From Nitrospinota bacterium (GTDB taxonomy: Bacteria; Nitrospinota; Nitrospinia; Nitrospinales; VA-1), in the NCBI GenBank assembly GCA_009873655.1, contig WAIB01000010.1, forward strand, positions 1-64,000: a stretch of 64,000 nucleotides of DNA, in the 5' to 3' direction. Below are positions 8,322-16,092 of this stretch, one piece after another; position 1 is the stretch's first letter; each line of letters starts with the position of its first letter. Position numbers and translations under genes: made by a program. The notes below the pieces were generated by a model that saw nothing but the letters and a program-made list of their open reading frames with translations, did not search any database and was not told the origin of the DNA.

Positions 8322-8350
8322 AATTTCACCAATTAGAGATAAAAAAGACC

Positions 8351-8379
8351 TTGACATCTATTTTATCAGGTTTTATATT
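8351..8379 (+). promoter_or_regulatory. sigma70 promoter of nirK
   Basis: TTGACA (8351-8356) and TATATT (8374-8379) are separated by exactly 17 bases. Transcription would start near 8386, just before the inverted-repeat site at 8392-8413, which suits repression by a protein bound across the start of the transcript. Confidence 0.75.
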
Positions 8380-8391
8380 AAATACAATAAA

Positions 8392-8413
8392 AGATAAATT
8401 TATCTTTTTATCT
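8392..8413. promoter_or_regulatory. Operator-like inverted repeat shared with the ric promoter
   Basis: The site has the form AGATAAA-N8-TTTATCT and contains a nested 20-bp perfect palindrome, AAAAGATAAATTTATCTTTT (8389-8408). It matches the site at 62729-62750 at 19 of 22 positions with identical arm spacing. The AAGAT/ATCTT ends recall NsrR boxes (AAGATGYA half-sites), but the interior differs. It lies 12 bases downstream of the nirK -10 element. Confidence 0.7.
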
Positions 8414-8493
8414 ATATTATTTTCTGGGAAATTTACATTGCTTGATTTTTATCCTGAAGAACAACCCAAAACCCTTCAAAAGGAGTATTTATA

Positions 8494-9480
8494 ATGGCTA
8501 TTTTTAAACGGAAATGGAACTTTTTGATCCTGTTTCTCATTGCTGGGTTTTTGAACGGAACCCCCGCTTTCGCGGAAGTGGCCAAACTGACAACCGCCCC
8601 TGATGTTCCCCCGTCTCCAAAGCGAAGCAAAGCCGAAACCGTGATCATCCATTTACAGGCTAAAGAATATGTGGGGAATTTAACCAAAGATGTAAAATAT
8701 GGATTCTGGAGTTTTGGCGGAACCGTTCCAGGCCCCATGGCAAGAGCCCGTGTTGGCGACAGCATCGAATTTCACCTTTCCAATGCCAAGGAAAATACCC
8801 AACCCCACAATATTGATATCCATGCCGTAAATGGACCGGGCGGTGGGGCCTCATTCACCACCGTAGATCCGGGACAAGAGAAAATTTTCACTTTTAAAGC
8901 CAAGGCCGCAGGGCTCTTTATTTACCATTGTGCGGCCGGTTCGATTGTCGACCATATATCCAACGGCATGTATGGTTTGGTTCTGGTGGAACCCGCAGAC
9001 GGACTCCCCAAAGTAGACCGCGAATATTATGTTATGGAAAGTGAATTCTTCGCATCCGAACCGGAAAACGGCGTTGCTTCTTTTGACATCCAGAGAGGGC
9101 TCGACGAACACGCATCTCACGTCGTTTTTAACGGCAGGGAAGGCGGGTTGATGGGGGCCAACGCATTGAGGGCAAAAGCAGGTGAAACTGTTCGTATTTA
9201 TTTCGGTAACATCGGCCCCAACAGTATTTCATCTTTTCACATCATTGGTGAAATTTTTGACAAGGTTTATAACGAGGGAGGAATTGGTGGAGCCGCGGGT
9301 AAAAACATTCAAACCACATTGGTTCCTTCCGCGGGTGCAACGATTGTTGAATTTAAAGTGGATGCACCGGGAACCTATGCCCTGGTAGACCATAGCATCT
9401 ACCGCGTCGCCAAAGGTGCCATCGGGCACCTGGTGGCTGAAGGCGATGACAACCCAAAAGTAATCCGTCAAGGAAAGTAA
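8494..9480 (+). CDS. nirK: Copper-containing nitrite reductase
   Basis: NirK reduces nitrite to nitric oxide in the periplasm. The 328-residue precursor has a signal peptide ending AFA near residue 27 and two cupredoxin domains. All ligands are visible. Type 1 copper: His105, Cys146, His154, Met159. Type 2 copper: His110, His145, His300. The catalytic Asp108 (in PHNIDIH) and His249 (SSFHIIGE) are also present. Length fits the two-domain class with no fused cytochrome. AAGGAG lies 9 bases before the ATG. A sigma70 promoter, an operator-like repeat and a strong terminator (9506-9540) make it a single-gene unit, divergent from an Rrf2 regulator. In nitrite oxidisers NirK is common, but its role there is unsettled. 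Here it should yield NO, which fits the shared site with ric. Confidence 0.96.
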   Translation: MAIFKRKWNFLILFLIAGFLNGTPAFAEVAKLTTAPDVPPSPKRSKAETVIIHLQAKEYVGNLTKDVKYGFWSFGGTVPGPMARARVGDSIEFHLSNAKENTQPHNIDIHAVNGPGGGASFTTVDPGQEKIFTFKAKAAGLFIYHCAAGSIVDHISNGMYGLVLVEPADGLPKVDREYYVMESEFFASEPENGVASFDIQRGLDEHASHVVFNGREGGLMGANALRAKAGETVRIYFGNIGPNSISSFHIIGEIFDKVYNEGGIGGAAGKNIQTTLVPSAGATIVEFKVDAPGTYALVDHSIYRVAKGAIGHLVAEGDDNPKVIRQGK

Positions 9481-9505
9481 CCGGTTACAAAACACCACCC
9501 GTTTT

Positions 9506-9540
9506 AAGCCCTGATGATACTTCATCAGGGCTTTTCCTTT
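9506..9540 (+). terminator. Rho-independent terminator of nirK
   Basis: A perfect 12-bp stem (AAGCCCTGATGA / TCATCAGGGCTT) with a four-base loop is followed by TTCCTTT, 26 bases after the nirK stop. Confidence 0.9.
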
Positions 9541-9693
9541 TTGCGCGATCCCTCCCCGTACCTTTTATGTAATCAACTCCAGGCTCAACCGACTATTATT
9601 CGATAAACATTTTCTTTAAAGTTGAAGACCACCTGTTAATAAAGTAAATTAAATTCAAAATTTTCATCTGGAAAAAAACGAGGAGATGGTTTT

Positions 9694-11328
9694 ATGAAAG
9701 CATCGGATCTATTTGTACGTTCCCTCGAACACGAGGAGGTCGAATATATTTTTGGAATTCCGGGCGAAGAAAATCTCGATATTCTTGAATCGCTAAGGGA
9801 ATCAAAAATCAAACTGATTTTAACCCGGCATGAACAGGCAGCGGGGTTCATGGCCGCCACCTATGGAAGACTGACGGGAAAGGTGGGGGTCTGCCTTTCC
9901 ACACTGGGTCCCGGTGTTACCAATTTTGTAACCTCGGGAGCCTATGCCCAACTGGGTGCTATGCCTGTTCTCATGATCTCGGGACAAAAACCCATCAAGA
10001 AAAGCAAACAGGGACAATTCCAAATCATTGATGTGGTTGAGATGATGAAACCTTTGACAAAATTTACCAAACAAATTGTGCATGGAAATAATATTCCTGT
10101 TCTGGTCCACGAAGCAATGCGCCTGGCGAGGGAAGAACGACCGGGTGCGGTCCACCTGGAACTGCCGGAAGATATTGCCGCTGAAGATTGTAACGTGAAA
10201 CCGTTTGACCCGGTTTTTTTCCGCCGCCCTCAAGCTGACGAACTAACAATTGGAAAAGCATGTGAAATGATTCGCCAGGCAGAAATGCCCCTTCTGCTGA
10301 TCGGCGCCGGGGCAAACAGAAACCGGACTTGCGAAGCACTGAAAAAATTAATAGACAAAACCGGGTTGTATTTCTTCAACACTCAAATGGGAAAGGGTGT
10401 GGTGGATGAACGACTCCCGACATTTCTGGGAACGGCTGCGCTTTCCGCCGATGACTACCTGCATTGCGCCATTGATCGCGCCGATTTGATTATCAACGTG
10501 GGTCACGATGTCATCGAAAAACCTCCCTTTTTCATGTCTCCGGGCGGAACCAAAGTCATTCACATAAACTACTTCTCCGCCAAGGTCGATGAAATTTACT
10601 TTCCTCAATTGAACGTGGTGGGAGACATTGCCGACAGCATACATCGGCTGGCCGACAAAATGGATAAATGCAAGGGCTGCGACTATTTCCACCGTGTCAA
10701 GGAAGAGGTGGAAGCGCATGTTAGAATGGGCAGCGATGACACCCACTTTCCCATTCGTCCGCAACACCTGGTGGCCGAGGTAAGAAATGCCATGCCAGAC
10801 GATGGAATCATTGCCCTGGACAATGGGGTTTATAAAATCTGGTTTGCAAGGAATTACAAGGCCTACCGGCCCAATACGGTTTTACTGGACAACGCCCTGG
10901 CGACCATGGGTGCCGGTCTGCCCTCGGCAATGGGAGCAAAAATTGTTCACCCCGATAGAAAAGTAATGGCCATTTGCGGAGACGGGGGTTTCATGATGAA
11001 CTCCCAGGAACTGGAAACCGCAGTGAGATTAAAAATGAACCTGGTCGTGGTGATCCTCCGTGACGATGCCTATGGGATGATCAAATGGAAACAGGCAGGA
11101 ATGGGATTTCAAAGTTTCGGACTGGATTATGGAAACCCCGATTTCGTAAAATACGCCGAAGCTTATGGAGCCAACGGGCATCGTGTAAAATCCAGCGAGC
11201 AGTTGCCTGTTCTTTTTAACGAATGCCTGAATGGGTCGGGAGTCCATCTCATAGAAGTTCCCGTCGACTACTCTGAAAACGAAAAAGTTCTGATTGAAGA
11301 ATTGAAATCCAAAACCTGTATATTATGA
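9694..11328 (+). CDS. Thiamine-diphosphate enzyme, acetolactate synthase-like
   Basis: This is a full-length (544 aa) ThDP-dependent enzyme of the acetolactate synthase/POX family. The N-terminal PYR domain carries the catalytic glutamate in RHEQAAGFMA, a central cofactor-fold domain follows, and the PP domain has the ThDP/Mg motif starting GDGGFMMNSQE near residue 430. It resembles catabolic acetolactate synthase (two pyruvate to acetolactate plus CO2) and has no IlvN-type regulatory subunit beside it. GAGGAG lies about 8 bases before the ATG. The next gene, 24 bases downstream, is an aldehyde dehydrogenase. That pairing suits a 2-oxoacid decarboxylation giving an aldehyde then oxidised, so alternatives are a 2-oxoacid decarboxylase or 2-hydroxyacyl-CoA lyase-like enzyme. 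The substrate is not readable from sequence. Confidence 0.85.
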   Translation: MKASDLFVRSLEHEEVEYIFGIPGEENLDILESLRESKIKLILTRHEQAAGFMAATYGRLTGKVGVCLSTLGPGVTNFVTSGAYAQLGAMPVLMISGQKPIKKSKQGQFQIIDVVEMMKPLTKFTKQIVHGNNIPVLVHEAMRLAREERPGAVHLELPEDIAAEDCNVKPFDPVFFRRPQADELTIGKACEMIRQAEMPLLLIGAGANRNRTCEALKKLIDKTGLYFFNTQMGKGVVDERLPTFLGTAALSADDYLHCAIDRADLIINVGHDVIEKPPFFMSPGGTKVIHINYFSAKVDEIYFPQLNVVGDIADSIHRLADKMDKCKGCDYFHRVKEEVEAHVRMGSDDTHFPIRPQHLVAEVRNAMPDDGIIALDNGVYKIWFARNYKAYRPNTVLLDNALATMGAGLPSAMGAKIVHPDRKVMAICGDGGFMMNSQELETAVRLKMNLVVVILRDDAYGMIKWKQAGMGFQSFGLDYGNPDFVKYAEAYGANGHRVKSSEQLPVLFNECLNGSGVHLIEVPVDYSENEKVLIEELKSKTCIL

Positions 11329-11352
11329 CCGCCAAAAATAAAGGATGTTCCC

Positions 11353-12741
11353 ATGACTGAAAAGCTAAAAGTCCTTTCTCCTTACGATGGACATTTAATT
11401 AAAGAAATTGATTTAGATGATGAGACTCGTATAGAAGAAGCCCTAACCGCCGCCCACGAATTGGAACAAAATAAGCCGATTCCCACTCCCGAGAGAATTT
11501 CCATTCTCAATAAAACGGCCGATCTGGTTGAAGCAAGGGCTGAAGAGTTTGCCCGGCAGGCTGCAGAAGAAGGCGGCAAACCCCTGATCGATTCGCGAAT
11601 AGAACTCGCCCGGGCAGTACAGGGAATCAGGGAAGCCGCAAATTCAATCGGCCAGCTTACGGGACATGAAATTCCCATGAACCTGACGGCTTCATCCATG
11701 AACCGGATGGCTTTCACTACCCGTGAACCCATTGGCATCGTTGCCGCGATCAGCGCATTCAATCACCCTTTCAACCTGATCGTTCACCAGGTGGTACCCG
11801 CTGTAGCAGTAGGTTGCCCGGTGATTGTCAAACCCGCACGCACCACTCCCCTGTCTTGCCTGAATCTTGTCAATTGCCTGTACGAGGCAGGGTTACCCAA
11901 AAACTGGGTTCAAGTTATTGTCTGTAAAGGATCGCTGGCTGAAAAAATGGCCACCGATCCAAGGGTTTCTTTTCTGACCTTCATCGGTTCGGGAGAAGTG
12001 GGCTGGGGCCTGCGATCCAAACTGGCCCAAGGTGCACGCTGCGCGTTAGAGCATGGCGGTGCCGCACCTGTCATTGTGGAACCGGATGCCGATATTGAGG
12101 ACGCGCTTCCTCTACTGGCGAAAGGGGGATTTTATCATGCAGGCCAGGTCTGCGTTTCGGTGCAACGCGTTTTTGTGCACGAAGAGATCGTTGAAAATTT
12201 TTCCAATAAACTGGTGGATATCGCAAAAAGGTTAGTGGTCGGCGATCCCACTGATGAAAAAACAGAGGTGGGGCCCCTCATCCAAAAAGGCGAAGTCGAG
12301 CGGATCCATAAATGGGTTGAGGAAGCCAAGGCAGCTGGTGGAAAAATTTTAACGGGGGGTAATCCAATCGGAGATACCTGTTATGAACCTACCGTTATTT
12401 TGAATCCCCCATATGATTCCAATGTATCACAATGTGAAATTTTTGGCCCCGTCATCAATATTTATTCATACAAAAACAGAAGCGATGCCATAAAACTTGC
12501 CAATGACGTTCCGTTCTCGTTTCAAGCAGCCGTTTTTACAAAAGATATCAATGCCGCTTTAGAATCGGCAAAGAACCTGAACGCGGCAGCCGTAATGGTA
12601 AACGACCATACCGCATTCCGGGTCGATTGGATGCCGTTTGCGGGTAGAAAATCTTCAGGACTCGGTGTCGGGGGAATTTTGCCCACCATGATTGAAATGA
12701 CAGAAGAAAAACTGATTGTATTCAGGTCTAAATTAATTTAA
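11353..12741 (+). CDS. NAD(P)-dependent aldehyde dehydrogenase
   Basis: This member of the aldehyde dehydrogenase superfamily has 462 residues. The oxyanion-hole Asn is in SAFNHPFN (residue 137), the general-base Glu in ALEHGGAAP (233), the catalytic Cys in GQVC (267), and the dinucleotide loop in FIGSGEVG. The C-terminus has the family's FAGRKSSGLGVGG. The sequence is nearer to the succinate-semialdehyde/lactaldehyde-type dehydrogenases than to CoA-acylating ones. AAGGA lies 7 bases before the ATG, and the gene follows the acetolactate synthase-like enzyme after 24 bases, so the two are probably one operon acting in sequence. It ends convergent with the formylglycine-type gene. The aldehyde is unknown. 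Confidence 0.88.
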   Translation: MTEKLKVLSPYDGHLIKEIDLDDETRIEEALTAAHELEQNKPIPTPERISILNKTADLVEARAEEFARQAAEEGGKPLIDSRIELARAVQGIREAANSIGQLTGHEIPMNLTASSMNRMAFTTREPIGIVAAISAFNHPFNLIVHQVVPAVAVGCPVIVKPARTTPLSCLNLVNCLYEAGLPKNWVQVIVCKGSLAEKMATDPRVSFLTFIGSGEVGWGLRSKLAQGARCALEHGGAAPVIVEPDADIEDALPLLAKGGFYHAGQVCVSVQRVFVHEEIVENFSNKLVDIAKRLVVGDPTDEKTEVGPLIQKGEVERIHKWVEEAKAAGGKILTGGNPIGDTCYEPTVILNPPYDSNVSQCEIFGPVINIYSYKNRSDAIKLANDVPFSFQAAVFTKDINAALESAKNLNAAAVMVNDHTAFRVDWMPFAGRKSSGLGVGGILPTMIEMTEEKLIVFRSKLI

Positions 12742-12753
12742 ACGACGTTTGTT

Positions 12754-14079
12754 CTAATCTGCCGCACACCTGAATCCTGTTCCGTCGGATTGCAATTGAA
12801 AATGGGAATTCATTCTATTGGCTGACCTCATTTGCCCAGCCTTTTTATTCCAGCTCCCTCCCCTGTTCACCTTTTGCGTGATGGAGAATGAACCCACGCA
12901 ATCGACTCCGCTGCAGGCATCGAGTTCGGGACGAGGACCACGGGGATTTTTCTCGGGACTCATCAGATAATAATTTTCAGCTACCGGCATCCAGTCAAAA
13001 ACCCATTCACTGACATTTCCGGCCATGTCATAAAGCCCAAAAGCATTGGGAGGAAAAGACCCTACCGGCGAAGTATTTTTAAAACCATCGGTTTTATCCG
13101 GGTCTCTCGAATTAAGATCGCATTCCCGGTCGCAAAAATTTCCCTCTTTTCCGGTCACCTTTTCTCCCCAGTAGTACTCACTTTTCGTTCCGCCTCGTGC
13201 TGCGAATTCCCATTCAGCTTCTGTCGGCAAACGCATCCCCTGTTTTTTGCAATAATCCCTTGCATCTTCCCATGCGACACTATCTACCGGCAGGTCCGCC
13301 CCGGGGAACTGCGATGGGTTGAAGCCCATTACACTTTGAAAAAATTTTTGCCTGACTTCATACTTTCCGATCTTAAAAGAGGACAGGCATACCTTGTGAA
13401 CGGGACGCTCATCGGAGTTCCCTGAGTCGCTTCCCATTTGAAAACAGCCCTCTTTTATAACAACCATTTCCTCTTCCGGTTTATCCTGGCTTGTCGAAAT
13501 CGCCATTTTTTGAACTTTCGCTTTTAGAGCCGTGACCAGCTCGCGAGTCGCTGTTGGAATTCCGTGATACTTTATCCGGTACCGGCTCTTAGGCAACAAT
13601 TCCATTTTCCCTGTACTCATTATAAAAACCCGAAAATGAGGAACCGGGCCCAAAGCATCCTGCTTTACAAACTGGCTGATATCCTCATCCACTTCACCGG
13701 ACTCATCCATTGCCATAACGGTTTCATCCACCAGTTCCGCTTTTCGACCCTTGGTTTCACCCTTGGCAAATACCAGGATCGTTCTTCCCCTGGCCTCGGG
13801 CATAGCAAGAATTCGATTGAGAAGATCTTCCGCTTCCTTGAGTTTTTTCAATTCGATCTTCGTATCCGCTTGAGCACGGAGGACCTTATAATTGTCCGAG
13901 TCTTTCCTTAAAACCCGATCAAACAACTTCTCGGCCTCGAGGTATTTACCTTCAGAAAAAGCCTTTTCGCCCCTTGCGAAAATTTTAACCAGTTCCTGTG
14001 CATGTATAACGGATGAGAAAAATAATAAGAGCAGGAGTTGTCCTGATAAAATTTTGAAAATCTTGGCAAACTTATCCAT
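12754..14079 (-). CDS. Exported TPR protein with a formylglycine-generating-enzyme-like (SUMF1) domain
   Basis: A signal peptide is followed by TPR-like helices (residues about 25-90, EKAFSEGKYLEAEKLFDRVL), a middle region of unknown fold and a C-terminal FGE-sulfatase domain from about residue 200: FQMGSDSGNSDERPVHKVCL, LPTEAEWEFAARGG, FGLYDMAGNVSEW, NRGGSWNKKAG. Aerobic FGEs use a redox Cys pair near the C-terminus. Here the equivalent stretch reads GQMRSANRMN with no Cys, so I infer a non-catalytic ligand-binding or scaffold role. Extra cysteines (FCDREC, ACSGVDC) could form disulfides. ATG 14079 was chosen because AGGA lies 8 bases before it; the frame opens 8 codons earlier without an RBS. 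It is convergent with the aldehyde dehydrogenase. Confidence 0.82.
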   Translation of the reverse strand: MDKFAKIFKILSGQLLLLLFFSSVIHAQELVKIFARGEKAFSEGKYLEAEKLFDRVLRKDSDNYKVLRAQADTKIELKKLKEAEDLLNRILAMPEARGRTILVFAKGETKGRKAELVDETVMAMDESGEVDEDISQFVKQDALGPVPHFRVFIMSTGKMELLPKSRYRIKYHGIPTATRELVTALKAKVQKMAISTSQDKPEEEMVVIKEGCFQMGSDSGNSDERPVHKVCLSSFKIGKYEVRQKFFQSVMGFNPSQFPGADLPVDSVAWEDARDYCKKQGMRLPTEAEWEFAARGGTKSEYYWGEKVTGKEGNFCDRECDLNSRDPDKTDGFKNTSPVGSFPPNAFGLYDMAGNVSEWVFDWMPVAENYYLMSPEKNPRGPRPELDACSGVDCVGSFSITQKVNRGGSWNKKAGQMRSANRMNSHFQLQSDGTGFRCAAD

Positions 14080-14372
14080 GGGGAGATTCCTATAAATCGA
14101 CATTTTTATCTATTAAAAAAAATGGTTTCGAAAGGAAAAATACAAGGTATCAAAATGATTTTTTTCTTCAGAAAACCATAATTTTTTAATCTAAAAAGAT
14201 TGCATGACCCTGGGCTGCCGCATTAAAATTAACTCGGATCCCAGGATATCACTTAGTATAGATGAATTAAAAACCGCTAACAGGTTAAGTTTAACAAAAA
14301 TTTTCACACTATAATAAACACCTTGTTTATTAGTCCGTTACAGGCCCAAAAACATTCACCGCAAATTTCAAA

Positions 14373-14750
14373 ATGAAACTTATTATAAAAAATATTAAAA
14401 ACTTAAAAATTTTTTTTGCAGCTTTATTATTAATCATGAGCTGCACCCATGTAGACGAAGACCCATTAAACTTGCGAGTGGGGGCAGAACCATCCGCAAA
14501 AATGCGGAACGACGAAGGTATAAAACATTTTAAAGCAGGAAGAAATTATGATGCCCTTTTGCAATTCAACCAGGCAAATTTGGCCGACCCCACTTCGGGA
14601 GAAATTCATTTTAACCTGGGGCTTGCGCTTTGGAACGAAAATAAAAAGGAAAAAGCCATAAAGCATTTCAAACAAGCGAAAAAACTGGCCAAAGGAAACC
14701 CCAAGATTTTACAGTCGAAATTAATCCAAAAAATCCTTCAAGAAAATTAA
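14373..14750 (+). CDS. TPR lipoprotein
   Basis: The N-terminus is a lipoprotein signal (FFAALLLIMSC, lipobox Cys about residue 24). The mature part carries two TPR-like helical pairs: EGIKHFKAGRNYDALLQFNQ, then IHFNLGLALWNENKKEKAIK. It is 125 residues, lysine-rich at the end. Such small lipoproteins generally assist envelope complexes by protein-protein contact. It stands alone between the FGE-like gene and DAHP synthase, with about 290 bases of AT-rich DNA upstream. No partner can be inferred. Confidence 0.75.
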   Translation: MKLIIKNIKNLKIFFAALLLIMSCTHVDEDPLNLRVGAEPSAKMRNDEGIKHFKAGRNYDALLQFNQANLADPTSGEIHFNLGLALWNENKKEKAIKHFKQAKKLAKGNPKILQSKLIQKILQEN

Positions 14751-14953
14751 AAAAGCATTTCGACTTTTTTTATAATTATAAATCAACCAGGCTTAAATTC
14801 CTTCAAACCCAGTCTTTGAATTCTGGCAGTAAGAGCGGTTGGCCGCGTAACCCTGTTCCCAATCCCCAAATAAATAAAAGTCTGGCAATAAAATTAAATT
14901 AGCCTTTCTGAAATGTTATACTGTCGCTAACATTTTAAATCGAAGGCCTTTTT

Positions 14954-15970
14954 ATGATCATTGTAATGTCCCCGGGTGCCACCCCCGAACAAATAGAGGA
15001 AGTTGAAAAATCAATTAAAGAATTCGGGTACACCCCGCACGAAATTCAAGGAGTCGAGCGAAAAGTCATAGGTGCTGTTGGGGATGAACGGAACAAAGGC
15101 AGACTTCAGTCCATCGAAACGATGGCAGGGGTGGAAAGCGTCTTTCCCATTCTAAAACCTTATAAGCTTGCCAGCCGGGAAATAAAAGAAGTCAACTCGG
15201 TGATTCAAGCCGATGGGGTCTCTGTAGGAGACAAGAGAATCGCCATCATCGCCGGACCTTGCTCGGTAGAAAGCAAAGACCAGATTTGCACCACAGCGGA
15301 ACTGGTAAAAGAAGCCGGAGCCAATTTTCTCCGGGGAGGCGCATATAAACCCCGGACCTCCCCTTATAGTTTTCAGGGGATGGAAGAAGACGGGCTCAAG
15401 TTGCTGGCAGAGGCCAAAGCCGTATCCGGGCTTCCCATCGTAACGGAAATCATGAATCCCAGAGAAATTGAACTGGTTGAAAAATATGCGGATGTCCTGC
15501 AGGTCGGGGCCAGGAATATGCAGAATTTTTCCCTGCTGAAAGAACTGGGCCGAGTAAACAAGCCCATCCTGTTAAAGCGGGGCATGATGAACACGATTAA
15601 AGAGTTTTTAATGTCAGCCGAGTATATTCTGTCGGAAGGGAACAGCGAAGTCATCCTTTGCGAAAGGGGCATCCGCACTTTTGAAACCGCCACACGAAAT
15701 ACCCTCGATATAAGTTGCATACCGGTCCTGAAAAAGGAGACCCATTTGCCCATTATCATTGATCCCAGCCACGCTACAGGACATTGGGATTTGGTGGAAT
15801 CCATGTCCCGGGCCTGCATTGCGGCGGGGGCGGATGGCCTGATCATCGAGGTTCACCCCGACCCGGTCAAAGCGTTTTCGGATGGACCGCAATCTCTAAA
15901 GCCTTCCAAATTTTCCCGGCTCATGAAAAGCCTGCGACCTTTTGCGGAATTAATGGGGCGCACCCTCTGA
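14954..15970 (+). CDS. aroF: 3-deoxy-7-phosphoheptulonate (DAHP) synthase, type I-beta with N-terminal regulatory domain
   Basis: This enzyme condenses phosphoenolpyruvate and erythrose 4-phosphate, the first step of the shikimate pathway. The 338-residue protein has the Thermotoga-type architecture: a ferredoxin-like (ACT-like) N-terminal domain of about 70 residues that binds aromatic amino acids for feedback control, then the TIM barrel with [25 protein letters not shown], the LLKRGM lysine/arginine strand and [10 protein letters not shown]. All active-site blocks are intact. It appears to be a single gene. A weak TATACT -10 candidate lies at 14917-14922, about 30 bases upstream of the start. 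Confidence 0.93.
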   Translation: MIIVMSPGATPEQIEEVEKSIKEFGYTPHEIQGVERKVIGAVGDERNKGRLQSIETMAGVESVFPILKPYKLASREIKEVNSVIQADGVSVGDKRIAIIAGPCSVESKDQICTTAELVKEAGANFLRGGAYKPRTSPYSFQGMEEDGLKLLAEAKAVSGLPIVTEIMNPREIELVEKYADVLQVGARNMQNFSLLKELGRVNKPILLKRGMMNTIKEFLMSAEYILSEGNSEVILCERGIRTFETATRNTLDISCIPVLKKETHLPIIIDPSHATGHWDLVESMSRACIAAGADGLIIEVHPDPVKAFSDGPQSLKPSKFSRLMKSLRPFAELMGRTL

Positions 15971-16092
15971 TCAGCACCGCAAAACATACCGCTAACCTCT
16001 TGAATTCCTAAGCTTTTAGGTTTATTCTAAATCTGGCTTTTGTTAATTCCGGGGCGTCATTCAAAGACCTCGAATTTTGCGTAGAATCCAGA

